Shown here in pieces: positions 10,455-24,529 of a DNA stretch of 64,000 nucleotides. Both the position numbers and the translations under genes were made by a program. The DNA is taken from positions 18,689,581-18,753,580 of the forward strand of contig OZ037766.1 of NCBI GenBank assembly GCA_964035545.1. The letters run 5' to 3'. Every line of letters starts with the position of its first letter. The first letter of the stretch is position 1. Source of the DNA: Bugula neritina. Its lineage: Eukaryota; Bryozoa; Gymnolaemata; Cheilostomatida; Bugulidae. The notes beneath the pieces were generated by a model. It saw only the letters and a list, made by a program, of their open reading frames with translations. It did not search any database and was not told where the DNA came from.

Positions 10455-13400
10455 TATCTCAGTAGTTTGCAACATATTTCAGTAGGTTACCATATATTTC
10501 GGTATGTTGCAGCATATTTCAAGGTGTTGCAGTGTATTTCAATATGTTACAGTGTATTTCAGTATGTTGCAGTATGTTCCATTATGCTGCAGTGTATTTC
10601 TGTATGTTACAGTGTATTTCAGTATGTTGCAGTACATTTCAGCATGTTACAGTATATTTCAGTATGTTGCAGTATCTTTCAGTGGGTTATAGCATATTTC
10701 AGTATGATACAGCGTATTTCAGTATGTTACAGTGTACTTCAGTATGTTGCAGTATTTTGCAATATATTTCAGTATGTTACAGTGTATTTCAGTATGTTGC
10801 AGTATATTTCAGTATGTTACAATAAATTTCAGTATGTTACAGTACATTTCCGTAAGTTACACTATACTTCAGGTAGTTGTAGTATATTTCAGTATCTTGC
10901 AGTATATCTCAGTATGTTACAGCATATTTCATTGTGTTGCAGTGTATTTCAATATGTTACAGTGTATTTCAGTATGTTGCAGTATGTTGCAGTATGCTGC
11001 AGTATGTTGCAGTGTATTTCTGTATTTTACAGTGTATTTCAGTATGTTGCAGTATATTTCAGCATGTTACAGTATATTTCAGTATGTTGCAGTATATTTC
11101 AGTGGGTTATAGTATATTTCAGTATGATACAGCGTATTTCGGTATGTGACAGTGTATGTCAGTATGTTGCAGTATTTTGCAATGCATTTCAGTATGTTAC
11201 AGTGTATTTTAGTATGTTGCAGTATATTTCAGTATTTTACAATAAATTTCAGTATATTACAGTACATTTCCGTAACTTACACTATACTTCAGTGAGTTGT
11301 AGTATATTTCAGTATCTTGCAGTATATCTCAGAATGTTACAGTATATTTCAGTATGTTACAGTATGTTTCAGTGTGTTACAGTATGTTGCAGTATATTTC
11401 AGTAGTTTGCAACATATTTCAGTAGGTTACCATATATTTCGGTATGTTGCAGCATATTTCAATGTGTTGCAGTGTATTTCAATATGTTACAGTGTATTTC
11501 AGTATGTTGCAGTATTTTGCAATATATATCAGTATGTTACACTGTATTTCAGTATGTTGCAGTATATTTCAGTATGTTACAATAAATTTCAGTATGTTAC
11601 AGTATATTTCCGTAAATTACACTATACTTCAGTGAGTTGTAGTATATTTCAGTATCTTGCAGTATATCTCAGTATGTTACAGTATATTTCAGAATGTTAC
11701 AGTATATTTCAGTTTGTTACAGTAAATTTCAGTATGTTACAGTGCATTTGCAGATATTACACTATACTTCAGTGAGTTTTAGTGTCTTTCATTATGTTGC
11801 AGTATATTTCAGTATGTTGCAGTATTTTGCAATACATTTTATTACGTTACAGTGTATTTCAGTATGTTGCAGTATATTTCAGTTTGATACAATAAATTTC
11901 AGTATGTTACAGTACATTTCCGTAAATTACACTATACTTCAGTGAGTTGTAGTATATTTCAGTATCTTGCAGTATATCTCAGTATGTTATAGTATATTTC
12001 AGTATGTTGCAGTATATTTCAGCGTGTTTGAATATATTTCAGTATGACACAGTGCATTTCCAGATATTACGCTATACTTCAGTGAGTTTTAGTGTCTTTC
12101 AGTATGTTGCAGTATATTTCGGTATTTTGCAACATATTTCAATATGTTGCAATGTATTTCAATATGTTACAGTGTATTACAGTATGTTGCAGTATGTTGC
12201 AATGTATTTCTGTATGTTACAGTGTATTTCAGTATGTTGCAGTACATTTCAGCATGTTACAGTATATTTCAGTATGTTGCAGTATATTTCAGTATGTTGC
12301 AGTATCTTTCAGTGGGTTATAGCATATTTCAGTATGATACAGCGTATTTCAGTATGTTACAGTGTACTTCAGTATGTTGCAGTATTTTGCAATATATTTC
12401 AGTATGTTACAGTGTATTTCAGTATGTTGCAGTATATTTCAGTATGTTACAATAAATTTCAGTATGTTACAGTACATTTCCGTAAGTTACACTATACTTC
12501 ACGTAGTTGTAGTATATTTCAGTATCTTGCAGTATATCTCAGTATGTTACAGCATATTTCATTGTGTTGCAGTGTATTTCAATATGTTACAGTGTATTTC
12601 AGTATGTTGCAGTATGTTGCAGTATGCTGCAGTATGTTGCAGTGTATTTCTGTATTTTACAGTGTATTTCAGTATGTTGCAGTATATTTCAGCATGTTAC
12701 AGTATATTTCAGTATGTTGCAGTATATTTCAGTGGGTTATAGTATATTTCAGTATGATACAGCGTATTTCGGTATGTGACAGTGTATGTCAGTATGTTGC
12801 AGTATTTTGCAATGCATTTCAGTATGTTACAGTGTATTTTAGTATGTTGCAGTATATTTCAGTATTTTACAATAAATTTCAGTATATTACAGTACATTTC
12901 CGTAACTTACACTATACTTCAGTGAGTTGTAGTATATTTCAGTATCTTGCAGTATATCTCAGAATGTTACAGTATATTTCAGTATGTTACAGTATGTTTC
13001 AGTGTGTTACAGTATGTTGCAGTATATTTCAGTAGTTTGCAACATATTTCAGTAGGTTACCATATATTTCGGTATGTTGCAGCATATTTCAATGTGTTGC
13101 AGTGTATTTCAATATGTTACAGTGTATTTCAGTATGTTGCAGTATGTTGCAGTATGATGCAGCATGTTGCAGTGTATTTCTGTATGTTACAGTGTAATTC
13201 AGAATGTTGCAGTATATTTCAGTTTGTTACAGTAAATTTCAGTATGTTACAGTGCATTTGCAGATATTACACTATACTTCAGTGAGTTTTAGTGTCTTTC
13301 ATTATGTTGCAGTATATTTCAGTATGTTGCAGTATTTTGCAATACATTTTATTACGTTACAGTGTATTTCAGTATGTTGCAGTATATTTCAGTTTGATAC

Positions 13401-13896
13401 AATAAATTTCAGTATGTTACAGTACATTTCCGTAAATTACACTATACTTCAGTGAGTTGTAGTATATTTCAGTATCTTGCAGTATATCTCAGTATGTTAT
13501 AGTATATTTCAGTATGTTGCAGTATATTTCAGCGTGTTTGAATATATTTCAGTATGACACAGTGCATTTCCAGATATTACGCTATACTTCAGTGAGTTTT
13601 AGTGTCTTTCAGTATGTTGCAGTATATTTCGGTATTTTGCAACATATTTCAATATGTTGCAATGTATTTCAATATGTTACAGTGTATTACAGTATGTTGC
13701 AGTATGTTGCAATGTATTTCAGTATGTTACAGTGTATTTCAGTAGGTTTCAGTATCTTGCAGTATATTTCAGCATGTTGCAGTATATTTCAGGATGTTGC
13801 AGTATATTTCAGTATGTTACAGTGTTTTGCAGTATTTTGCAGTATATTTCAGTGTGTTACAGTATATTTCATTATGTTGCAGTATGTTGCAGTATA
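10455..13896 (+). repeat. Satellite segment, family A, between E1 copies 2 and 3
   Basis: A decamer array matching 4141-7882 at an offset of 6314 for its first part and 6014 after an internal 300-bp loss near 12.2 kb. The 10-bp phase is kept across the loss. The CTTCACGTAG variant at about 12498 again lies in the unit directly 5' of an E1 copy. Confidence 0.93.
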
Positions 13897-13916
13897 CACA
13901 GTTGGTTTAAGGTCAT
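13897..13916 (+). repeat. E1 copy 3 left terminal inverted repeat
   Basis: The 20-bp CACAGTTGG... end, identical to the other copies. Confidence 0.95.
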
Positions 13917-14803
13917 TACTTTCCACATTCAGGCACTGCTTTATGTTATATATAAACGGTTTCCAGGGGATAGCTCGAACAGTTTTTGTCTCACATTAAC
14001 AAATTTTACATGAAAAGATAGCTCTTGCATTCCTCTTTCATATACTTTTTTAATTTTTCGATAAAAACTTTTTTGAGAAAGTTGTTGCATAATAAGTAAA
14101 ATTTTACACCCCCCATGTTCCACTGCTGTAGCACAGGGGATTCATTTGATAAAGTCTAAAAGTTAAACTTGACATTCCTTGATATGTTTTCTCTAATATA
14201 CTTTCTTTGTTTTTTGAAATTCTGTTTATGCTCTTCACAATTTGGTAAAAACATACACCATTTTGCAAGTTTCACTGCAATTTTCTAAATTCTTCATATG
14301 GTGGTTCTAGCTACGCTCCTGTGACTAATTATAACATTCCTAGTACGTTTGCCGCTCTGCGCTATCACAATAACATATAGTACCCTCTCGCACAAATTGG
14401 CAGTCTATTGGATTTCTGCCAATATAATGTTCCCTGTTTTACATTAGCACTTAGCTGAATCATCTCACTATGTTACAATAATATATTGAAAATGCCTCAG
14501 CACAACATAATTCTTTGTTTGTTTGGCAGAGTTAATTTCAGCTAAATCACTTCACTTTGCAGTCTTGTCAGTAAAGGTCTGTCTATAGAGCAGCAGGTGT
14601 ACTTTCAGTTTCTCTAATTCACATATGATTATTTTAAGTACATTGTATTCTATAAGATCAATTTAAGGTTTAGTCCAGTGTTCAGTATCTAATTATTATG
14701 CATGTATGTTGTCTTACTGTTGAACAAAAGTTAAAAAAAACTTTACAATTATAGCCATATTTATTATACATGCGTAGGATTTGCATAAGTTGACAAAAAA
14801 ATT

Positions 14804-14874
14804 GCGACAAAACAGGGTTGAACCATAACCAACCAACTCCTCGCTGACGCCTCTAACCTCTAGACCACGCAGTC
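14804..14874 (-). other. tRNA-like module in E1 copy 3
   Basis: The counterpart of 2476-2546: A-box and B-box motifs on the minus strand with tRNA spacing, not foldable into a full tRNA. Confidence 0.55.
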
Positions 14875-16448
14875 ATCGTTAATAAGACCGCACTATATGA
14901 GTAACTATCATTACATAAATATTTCGCCGCAAAAGGGTTATAATTATTAGGCTGTCAATTCATGTTGATAGCAGTCAACTGTTGCAATAGTCTCGGGTTA
15001 CTAGCAAAGCTAATGGTTTTGAACAAATAACCCAAAAGTTTAAAAATAAGTAGCTTGCGTATTACTAGCTACAAAAACAGGTCTGAAATAGACTGGTAAA
15101 GCAAGCTCTTATTGTAGAGTTTGCAGATGTGCTCTAAAATAAAACTTAAACTGTATGGTATTACATAAGTATTTGTATGCGAGAGATAAATGGACATTAC
15201 TGAGTTTCTGGAAAACAACATACTTGAAGTTAACTTTGACAATGGTGTGTTATTTTCATCATACACTAGCACAGATAGGGCCTATAGCATAAATCTCTAA
15301 TCATATGAATCTTTATGAAGCCCACAGCTAATGTAAGGGTGGCAAATGTAATTTGAAACTAAAAATTATGTTGCTGCATTTTGTCTAAGGCATATTAGAG
15401 AGCAGAATTTGGTTTTACTAGCCTGCCCCAACGGCATTCTACAATGCAGCTTATATGCTGGCAGTTGTAATAAGTACTGCCAATAGCAAGGTTACTATCA
15501 CTGCTAGCTCTGTGCAGTATGTAACCTCTTGAATAATTGCGCCAATTTTAAACTCTTGGAAGTTGGCCAAGTTATCATCTCGCAGCCAGCCACCGGAGAC
15601 AAAGCATCAGAGCTATTCATATAATATTATACTGATGCACTTGGTAGCAGAGTGGCTAATCTAATATAGTTCAAAGTTCAACACCCTTTACTTTGGGAAT
15701 ACAGCCTCTTTTTTTAGGTTTACCTTACAAAGCATGAAAATATCTAAACTGATATTCTGATAATTTAGAGGTACATTTTGAAAACTAGGTTAATTGCACT
15801 TGTTTGCACAACAACAATAATAAATTAGATATTATGCAGGATAATAAAAACACACATAATACTATATAATATATTATAATGATAATAATATAATATTATA
15901 AGTACCATTACTGCATTTTATAAATTACATGGTTGCCAAAAAAATGTATCACAAATTTTGTAATTATACATCAAAAATAGAACTAGCTAGGCAGCAGGTT
16001 AGAATAGAGTAAATTTTTAAAACATGAAATCATGATTTGACTATTGTTTTATTTAGGCCAACCAACCTAGGAATACAAGATTGGGTTTTAGCTGACAGTT
16101 TATAACATTTAGCTTTTGAGCCAGCAGCACTGGCACTTGTGAAGTATAGGCAAAGTTAGTGAAGCGAGACTAACAAGCACTCAAATACAAGGCATATTGA
16201 GACACAATAACAAGTCAGGAGCGTATAAATTGAAAATAATGTGGAAGGGGGACTATGTTTTTCAACAAGCTATAACTTAAACATGAATTGGCTTTTGAAA
16301 AAAATAAAAAAGTATATTGGAGAACATAAGTTTCTTTATCTTTTTATATTTTTTTTGTTCCTGTGACATTCAACCTGTTCGAGCTATCAGTGGAACATTG
16401 TTCATATAGAACATAAAGCACCTGGCAAAGAGCCAGAAAATGAAAAGT

Positions 16449-16468
16449 ATGACCTTAAACCAACTGTG
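16449..16468 (-). repeat. E1 copy 3 right terminal inverted repeat
   Basis: The exact inverse of 13897-13916, followed by TATCTCAG. Confidence 0.95.
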
Positions 16469-19400
16469 TATCTCAGTAGTTTGCAACATATTTCAGTAGG
16501 TTACCATATATTTCGGTATGTTGCAGCATATTTCAAGGTGTTGCAGTGTATTTCAATATGTTACAGTGTATTTCAGTATGTTGCAGTATGTTCCATTATG
16601 CTGCAGTGTATTTCTGTATGTTACAGTGTATTTCAGTATGTTGCAGTACATTTCAGCATGTTACAGTATATTTCAGTATGTTGCAGTATCTTTCAGTGGG
16701 TTATAGCATATTTCAGTATGATACAGCGTATTTCAGTATGTTACAGTGTACTTCAGTATGTTGCAGTATTTTGCAATATATTTCAGTATGTTACAGTGTA
16801 TTTCAGTATGTTGCAGTATATTTCAGTATGTTACAATAAATTTCAGTATGTTACAGTACATTTCCGTAAGTTACACTATACTTCAGGTAGTTGTAGTATA
16901 TTTCAGTATCTTGCAGTATATCTCAGTATGTTACAGCATATTTCATTGTGTTGCAGTGTATTTCAATATGTTACAGTGTATTTCAGTATGTTGCAGTATG
17001 TTGCAGTATGCTGCAGTATGTTGCAGTGTATTTCTGTATTTTACAGTGTATTTCAGTATGTTGCAGTATATTTCAGCATGTTACAGTATATTTCAGTATG
17101 TTGCAGTATATTTCAGTGGGTTATAGTATATTTCAGTATGATACAGCGTATTTCGGTATGTGACAGTGTATGTCAGTATGTTGCAGTATTTTGCAATGCA
17201 TTTCAGTATGTTACAGTGTATTTTAGTATGTTGCAGTATATTTCAGTATTTTACAATAAATTTCAGTATATTACAGTACATTTCCGTAACTTACACTATA
17301 CTTAAGTGAGTTGTAGTATATTTCAGTATCTTGCAGTATATCTCAGAATGTTACAGTATATTTCAGTATGTTACAGTATGTTTCAGTGTGTTACAGTATG
17401 TTGCAGTATATTTCAGTAGTTTGCAACATATTTCAGTAGGTTACCATATATTTCGGTATGTTGCAGCATATTTCAATGTGTTGCAGTGTATTTCAATATG
17501 TTACAGTGTATTTCAGTATGTTGCAGTATGTTGCAGTATGATGCAGCATGTTGCAGTGTATTTCTGTATGTTACAGTGTAATTCAGAATGTTGCAGTATA
17601 TTTCAGTTTGTTACAGTAAATTTCAGTATGTTACAGTGCATTTGCAGATATTACACTATACTTCAGTGAGTTTTAGTGTCTTTCATTATGTTGCAGTATA
17701 TTTCAGTATGTTGCAGTATTTTGCAATACATTTTATTACGTTACAGTGTATTTCAGTATGTTGCAGTATATTTCAGTTTGATACAATAAATTTCAGTATG
17801 TTACAGTACATTTCCGTAAATTACACTATACTTCAGTGAGTTGTAGTATATTTCAGTATCTTGCAGTATATCTCAGTATGTTATAGTATATTTCAGTATG
17901 TTGCAGTATATTTCAGCGTGTTTGAATATATTTCAGTATGACACAGTGCATTTCCAGATATTACGCTATACTTCAGTGAGTTTTAGTGTCTTTCAGTATG
18001 TTGCAGTATATTTCGGTATTTTGCAACATATTTCAATATGTTGCAATGTATTTCAATATGTTACAGTGTATTACAGTATGTTGCAGTATGTTGCAATGTA
18101 TTTCAGTATGTTACAGTGTATTTCAGTAGGTTTCAGTATCTTGCAGTATATTTCAGCATGTTGCAGTATATTTCAGGATGTTGCAGTATATTTCAGTATG
18201 TTACAGTGTTTTGCAGTATTTTGCAGTATATTTCAGTGTGTTACAGTATATTTCATTATGTTGCAGTATGTTGCAATATATTTCAGTAGTTTGCAACATA
18301 TTTCAGTAGGTTACCATATATTTCGGTATGTTGCAGCATATTTCAAGGTGTTGCAGTGTATTTCAATATGTTACAGTGTATTTCAGTATGTTGCAGTATG
18401 TTCCATTATGCTGCAGTGTATTTCTGTATGTTACAGTGTATTTCAGTATGTTGCAGTACATTTCAGCATGTTACAGTATATTTCAGTATGTTGCAGTATC
18501 TTTCAGTGGGTTATAGCATATTTCAGTATGATACAGCGTATTTCAGTATGTTACAGTGTACTTCAGTATGTTGCAGTATTTTGCAATATATTTCAGTATG
18601 TTACAGTGTATTTCAGTATGTTGCAGTATATTTCAGTATGTTACAATAAATTTCAGTATGTTACAGTACATTTCCGTAAGTTACACTATACTTCAGGTAG
18701 TTGTAGTATATTTCAGTATCTTGCAGTATATCTCAGTATGTTACAGCATATTTCATTGTGTTGCAGTGTATTTCAATATGTTACAGTGTATTTCAGTATG
18801 TTGCAGTATGTTGCAGTATGCTGCAGTATGTTGCAGTGTATTTCTGTATTTTACAGTGTATTTCAGTATGTTGCAGTATATTTCAGCATGTTACAGTATA
18901 TTTCAGTATGTTGCAGTATATTTCAGTGGGTTATAGTATATTTCAGTATGATACAGCGTATTTCGGTATGTGACAGTGTATGTCAGTATGTTGCAGTATT
19001 TTGCAATGCATTTCAGTATGTTACAGTGTATTTTAGTATGTTGCAGTATATTTCAGTATTTTACAATAAATTTCAGTATATTACAGTACATTTCCGTAAC
19101 TTACACTATACTTCAGTGAGTTGTAGTATATTTCAGTATCTTGCAGTATATCTCAGTATGTTACAGTATATTTCAGTATGTTACAGTATGTTTCAGTGTG
19201 TTACAGTATGTTGCAGTATATTTCAGTAGTTTGCAACATATTTCAGTAGGTTACCATATATTTCGGTATGTTGCAGCATATTTCAATGTGTTGCAGTGTA
19301 TTTCAATATGTTACAGTGTATTTCAGTATGTTGCAGTATGTTGCAGTATGATGCAGCATGTTGCAGTGTATTTCTGTATGTTACAGTGTAATTCAGAATG

Positions 19401-20829
19401 TTGCAGTATATTTCAGTATGTTACAGTATGTTTCAGTATGTTGCAGTATATTTCAGTGGGTTATGGTATATTTCAGTATGATACAGCGTATTTCAGTATG
19501 TTACAGTGTATTTCAGTATGTTGCAGTATTTTGCAATATATTTCAGTATGTTACAGCGTATTTCAGTATGTTGCAGTATATTTCAGTATGTTACAATAAA
19601 TTTCAGTATGTTACAGTACATTGCCGTAAATTACACTATACTTCAGTGAGTTGTAGTATATTTCAGTATCTTGCAGTATATCTCAGTATGTTACTGTATA
19701 TTTCAGTATGTTACAGTATATTTCAGTCTGTTACAGTAAATTTCAGTATGTTACAGTGCATTTGCAGATATTACACTATACTTTAGTGAGTTTTAGTGTC
19801 TTTCAGTATGTTGCAGTATATTTCAGTATGTTGCAGTATTTTGCAATATATATCAGTATGTTACAGTGTATTTCAGTATGTTGCAGTATATTTCAGTATG
19901 CTACAATAAATTTCAGTATGTTACAGTATATTTCCATAAATTACTCTATACTTCAGTGAGTTGTAGTATATTTCAGTATCTCGCAGTATACCTCAGTATG
20001 TTACAGTATATTTCAGTATGTTACAGTATATTTCAGTTTGTTACAGTAAATTTCAGTATGTTACAGTGCATTTGCAGATATTACACTATACTTCAGTGAG
20101 TTTTAGTGTCTTTCATTATGTTGCAGTATATTTCAGTATGTTGCAGTACTTTGCAATACATTTTATTATGTTACAGTGTATTTCGGTATGTTGCAGCATA
20201 TTTCAATGTGTTGCAGTGTATTTCAATATTTTACAGTGTACTTCAGTATGTTGCAGTATGTTGCAATGTATTTCAGTATGTTACAGTGTATTTCAGTATC
20301 TTACAGTACATTTCCGTAAATTACTCTATACTTCAGTGAGTTGTAGTATATTTCAGTATCTTGCAGTATATCTCAGTATGTTACAGTATATTTCAGTATG
20401 TTACAGTATATTTCAGTTTGTTACAGTAAATTTCAGTATGTTACAGTGCATTTGCAGATATTACACTATACTTCAGTGAGTTTTAGTGTCTTTCAGTATG
20501 TTGCAGTATATTTCGGTATCTTGCAACTCATTTCAATGTGTTGCAATGTAATTCAATATGTTACAGTGTATTTCAGTATGTTACAGTGTATTTCAGTATG
20601 TTGCAGTATTTTGCAATATATATCAGTATGTTACAGTGTATTTCAGTATGTTGCAGTATATTTCAGTATGTTACAATAAATTTCAGTATGTTACAGTATA
20701 TTTCCGTAAATTACACTATACTTCAGTGAGTTGTAGTATATTTCAGTATCTTGCAGTATATCTCAGTATGTTACAGTATATTTCAGTATGTTACAGTATA
20801 TTTCAGTTTGTTACAGTAAATTTCAGTAT
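16469..20829 (+). repeat. Satellite segment, family A, right of E1 copy 3
   Basis: An unbroken decamer array. Its first part parallels the satellite that follows E1 copies 1 and 2 but lacks 120 bp (six monomers) relative to 4141-7021. It contains an E1-empty site at 18279-18280 (TTGCAATATA then TTTCAG). A C-to-A change at about 17304 (CTTAAGTGAG for CTTCAGTGAG) is private to this unit. No gene is seen. Confidence 0.92.
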
Positions 20830-22109
20830 GTTACAGTGTTTTGCAGTAGTTTGCAGTATATTTCAGTGTGTTACAGTATATTTCATTATGTTGCAGTATG
20901 TTGCAGTATATTTCAGTAGTTTGCAACATATTTCAGTAGGTTACCATATATTTCGGTATGTTGCAGCATATTTCAAGGTGTTGCAGTGTATTTCAATATG
21001 TTACAGTGTATTTCAGTATGTTGCAGTATGTTCCATTATGCTGTAGTGTATTTCTGTATGTTACAGTGTATTTCAGTATGTTGCAGTACATTTCAGTATG
21101 TTACAGTATGTTTCAGTATGTTGCAGTATATTTCAGTGGGTTATAGCATATTTCAGTATGATACAGCGTATTTCAGTATGTTACAGTGTACTTCAGTATG
21201 TTGCAGTATTTTGCAATATATTTCAGTATGTTACAGTGTATTTCAGTATGTTACAGTACATTTCCGTAAGTTACACTATACTTCAGGTAGTTGTAGTATA
21301 TTTCAGTATCTTGCAGTATATCTCAGAATGTTACAGCATATTTCATTGTGTTGCAGTGTATTTCAATATGTTACAGTGTATTTCAGTATGTTGCAGTATG
21401 TTGCAGTATGTTGCAGTATGCTGCAGTATGTTGCAGTGTATTTCTGTATTTTACAGTGTATTTCAGTATGTTGCAGTATGTTTCAGCATGTTACAGTATA
21501 TTTCAGTATGTTGCAGTATATTTCAGTGGGTTATAGTATATTTCAGTATGATACAGCGTATTTCGGTATGTTACAGTGTATGTCAGTATGTTGCAGTATT
21601 TTGCAATGCATTTCAGTATGTTACAGTGTATTTCAGTATGTTGCAGTATATTTCAGTATTTTACAATAAATTTCAGTATATTACAGTAGATTTCCGTAAA
21701 TTACACTATACTTCAGTGAGTTGTAGTATATTTCAGTATCATGCAGTATATCTCAGTATGTTACAGTATATTTCAGTATGTTACAGTATGTTTCAGTGTG
21801 TTACAGTATATTGCAGTATATTTCAGTAGTTTGCAACATATTTCAGTAGGTTACCATATATTTCGCTATGTTGCAGCATATTTCAATGTGTTGGAGTGTA
21901 TTTCAATATGTTACAGTGTATTTCAGTATGTTGCAGTATGTTGCAGTATGATGCAGCATGTTGCAGTGTATTTCTGTATGTTACAGTGTAATTCAGAATG
22001 TTGCAGTATATTTCAGTATGTTACAGTATGTTTCAGTATGTTGCAGTATATTTCAGTGGGTTATAGTATATTTCAGTATGATACAGCGTATTTCAGTAAG
22101 TTACAGTGT

Positions 22110-24529
22110 ATTTCAGTATGTTGCAGTATATTTCAGTATGTTACAATAAATTTCAGTGTGTTACAGTATATTTCCGTAAATTACTCTATACTTCAGTGAG
22201 TTGTAGTATATTTCAGTATCTTGCAGTATACCTCAGTATGTTACAGTATATTTCAGTATGTTACAGTATATTTCAGTTTGTTACTGTCAATTTCAGTATG
22301 TTACAGTGCATTTGCAGATATTACACTATACTTCAGTGAGTTTTAGTGTCTTTCATTATGTTGCAGTATATTTCAGTATGTTGCAGTATTTTGCAATACA
22401 TTTTATTATGTTACAGTGTATTTCGGTATGTTGCAGCATATTTCAATGTGTTGCAGTGTATTTCAATATTTTACAGTGTACTTCAGTATGTTGCAGTATG
22501 TTGCAATGTATTTCAGTATGTTACAGTGTATTTCAGTATCTTACAGTACATTTCCGTAAATTACACTACACTTCAGTGAGTTGTAGTATATTTCACTATC
22601 TTGCAGTATATCTCAGTATGTAACAGTATATTTCAGTATGTTACAGTATATTTCAGTGTGTTACAGTAAATTTCAGTATGTTACAGTGCATTTGCAGATA
22701 TTACACTATACTTTAGTGAGTTTTAGTGTCTTTCAGTATGTTGCAGTATATTTCGGTATCTTGCAACTTATTTCAATGTGTTGCAATGTAATTCAATATG
22801 TTACAGTGTATTTCAGTAGGTTTCAGTATCTTCCAGTATATTTCAGCATGTTGCAGTATATTTCAGGATGTTGCAGTATATTTCAGTATGTTACAGTGTT
22901 TTGCAGTAGTTTGCAGTATATTTCAGTGTGTTACAGTATATTTCATTATGTTGCAGTATGTTGCAGTATATTTCAGTAGTTTGCAACATATTTCAGTAGG
23001 TTACCATATATTTCGGTATGTTGCAGCATATTTCAATGTGTTGCAGTGTATTTCAATATGTTACAGTGTATTTCAGTATGTTGCAGTATGTTCCATTATG
23101 CTGTAGTGTATTTCTGTATGTTACAGTGTATTTCAGTATGTTGCAGTACATTTCAGTATGTTACAGTATGTTTCAGTATGTTGCAGTATATTTCAGTGGG
23201 TTATAGCATATTTCAGTATGATACAGCGTATTTCAGTATGTTACAGTGTACTTCAGTATGTTGCAGTATTTTGCAATATATTTCAGTATGTTACAGTGTA
23301 TTTCAGTATGTTACAGTACATTTCCGTAAGTTACACTATACTTCAGGTAGTTGTAGTATATTTCAGTATCTTGCAGTATATCTCAGAATGTTACAGCATA
23401 TTTCATTGTGTTGCAGTGTATTTCAATATGTTACAGTGTATTTCAGTATGTTGCAGTATGTTGCAGTATGTTGCAGTATGCTGCAGTATGTTGCAGTGTA
23501 TTTCTGTATTTTACAGTGTATTTCAGTATGTTGCAGTATGTTTCAGCATGTTACAGTATATTTCAGTATGTTGCAGTATATTTCAGTGGGTTATAGTATA
23601 TTTCAGTATGATACAGCGTATTTCGGTATGTTACAGTGTATGTCAGTATGTTGCAGTATTTTGCAATGCATTTCAGTATGTTACAGTGTATTTCAGTATG
23701 TTGCAGTATATTTCAGTATTTTACAATAAATTTCAGTATATTACAGTAGATTTCCGTAAATTACACTATACTTCAGTGAGTTGTAGTATATTTCAGTATC
23801 ATGCAGTATATCTCAGTATGTTACAGTATATTTCAGTATGTTACAGTATGTTTCAGTGTGTTACAGTATATTGCAGTATATTTCAGTAGTTTGCAACATA
23901 TTTCAGTAGGTTACCATATATTTCGCTATGTTGCAGCATATTTCAATGTGTTGGAGTGTATTTCAATATGTTACAGTGTATTTCAGTATGTTGCAGTATG
24001 TTGCAGTATGATGCAGCATGTTGCAGTGTATTTCTGTATGTTACAGTGTAATTCAGAATGTTGCAGTATATTTCAGTATGTTACAGTATGTTTCAGTATG
24101 TTGCAGTATATTTCAGTGGGTTATAGTATATTTCAGTATGATACAGCGTATTTCAGTAAGTTACAGTGTATTTCAGTATGTTGCAGTATTTTGCAATATA
24201 TTTCAGTATGTTACAGCGTATTTCAGTATGTTGCAGTATATTTCAGTATGTTACAATAGATTTCAGTATGTTACAGTACATTGCCGTAAATTACACTATA
24301 CTTCAGTGAGTTGTAGTATATTTCAGTATCTTGCAGTATATCTCAGTATGTTACTGTATATTTCAGTATGTTACAGTATATTTCAGTCTGTTACAGTAAA
24401 TTTCAGTATGTTACAGTGCATTTGCAGATATTACACTATACTTTAGTGAGTTTTAGTGTCTTTCAGTATGTTGCAGTATATTTCAGTATGTTGCAGTATT
24501 TTGCAATATATATCAGTATGTTACAGTGT
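22110..24529 (+). repeat. 2420-bp higher-order repeat, copy a
   Basis: Pairs with copy b at a constant 2420-bp offset. Differences include AATG versus AAGG at about 23036/25456 and GTCAA versus GTAAA at about 22286/24706. The first ~50 bp differ by the 360-bp loss relative to copy b's neighbour. Boundaries are approximate, since any rotation of a tandem unit is equivalent. Confidence 0.8.

Larger units (their letters stand above)
7883..13896 (+). repeat. Segmental repeat unit 2 (6014 bp: E1 plus 3442 bp of satellite)
   Basis: The same organisation as unit 1 but 300 bp shorter (15 monomers of 20 bp). The difference lies in the satellite around 12,200-12,300. There the E1-empty-site region of unit 1 is replaced by a recombinant junction, the expected product of in-register unequal exchange or deletion. 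Confidence 0.85.
13897..16468. mobile_element. E1 copy 3: 2572-bp non-autonomous TIR DNA transposon
   Basis: The third copy is of identical length, with 20-bp TIRs at 13897-13916 and 16449-16468. It is flanked by TA at 13895-13896 and 16469-16470 and by the shared TCTCAG right flank. It is non-coding, with the tRNA-like module at 14804-14874. It is the last copy in the window; every later occurrence of the target phrase is empty. Confidence 0.92.

Noticed and set aside
1569-16468. Three independent E1 insertions into a hot spot
   Set aside because: The shared flanking variants, identical insertion point and collinear satellite on both sides show duplication of a single insertion.
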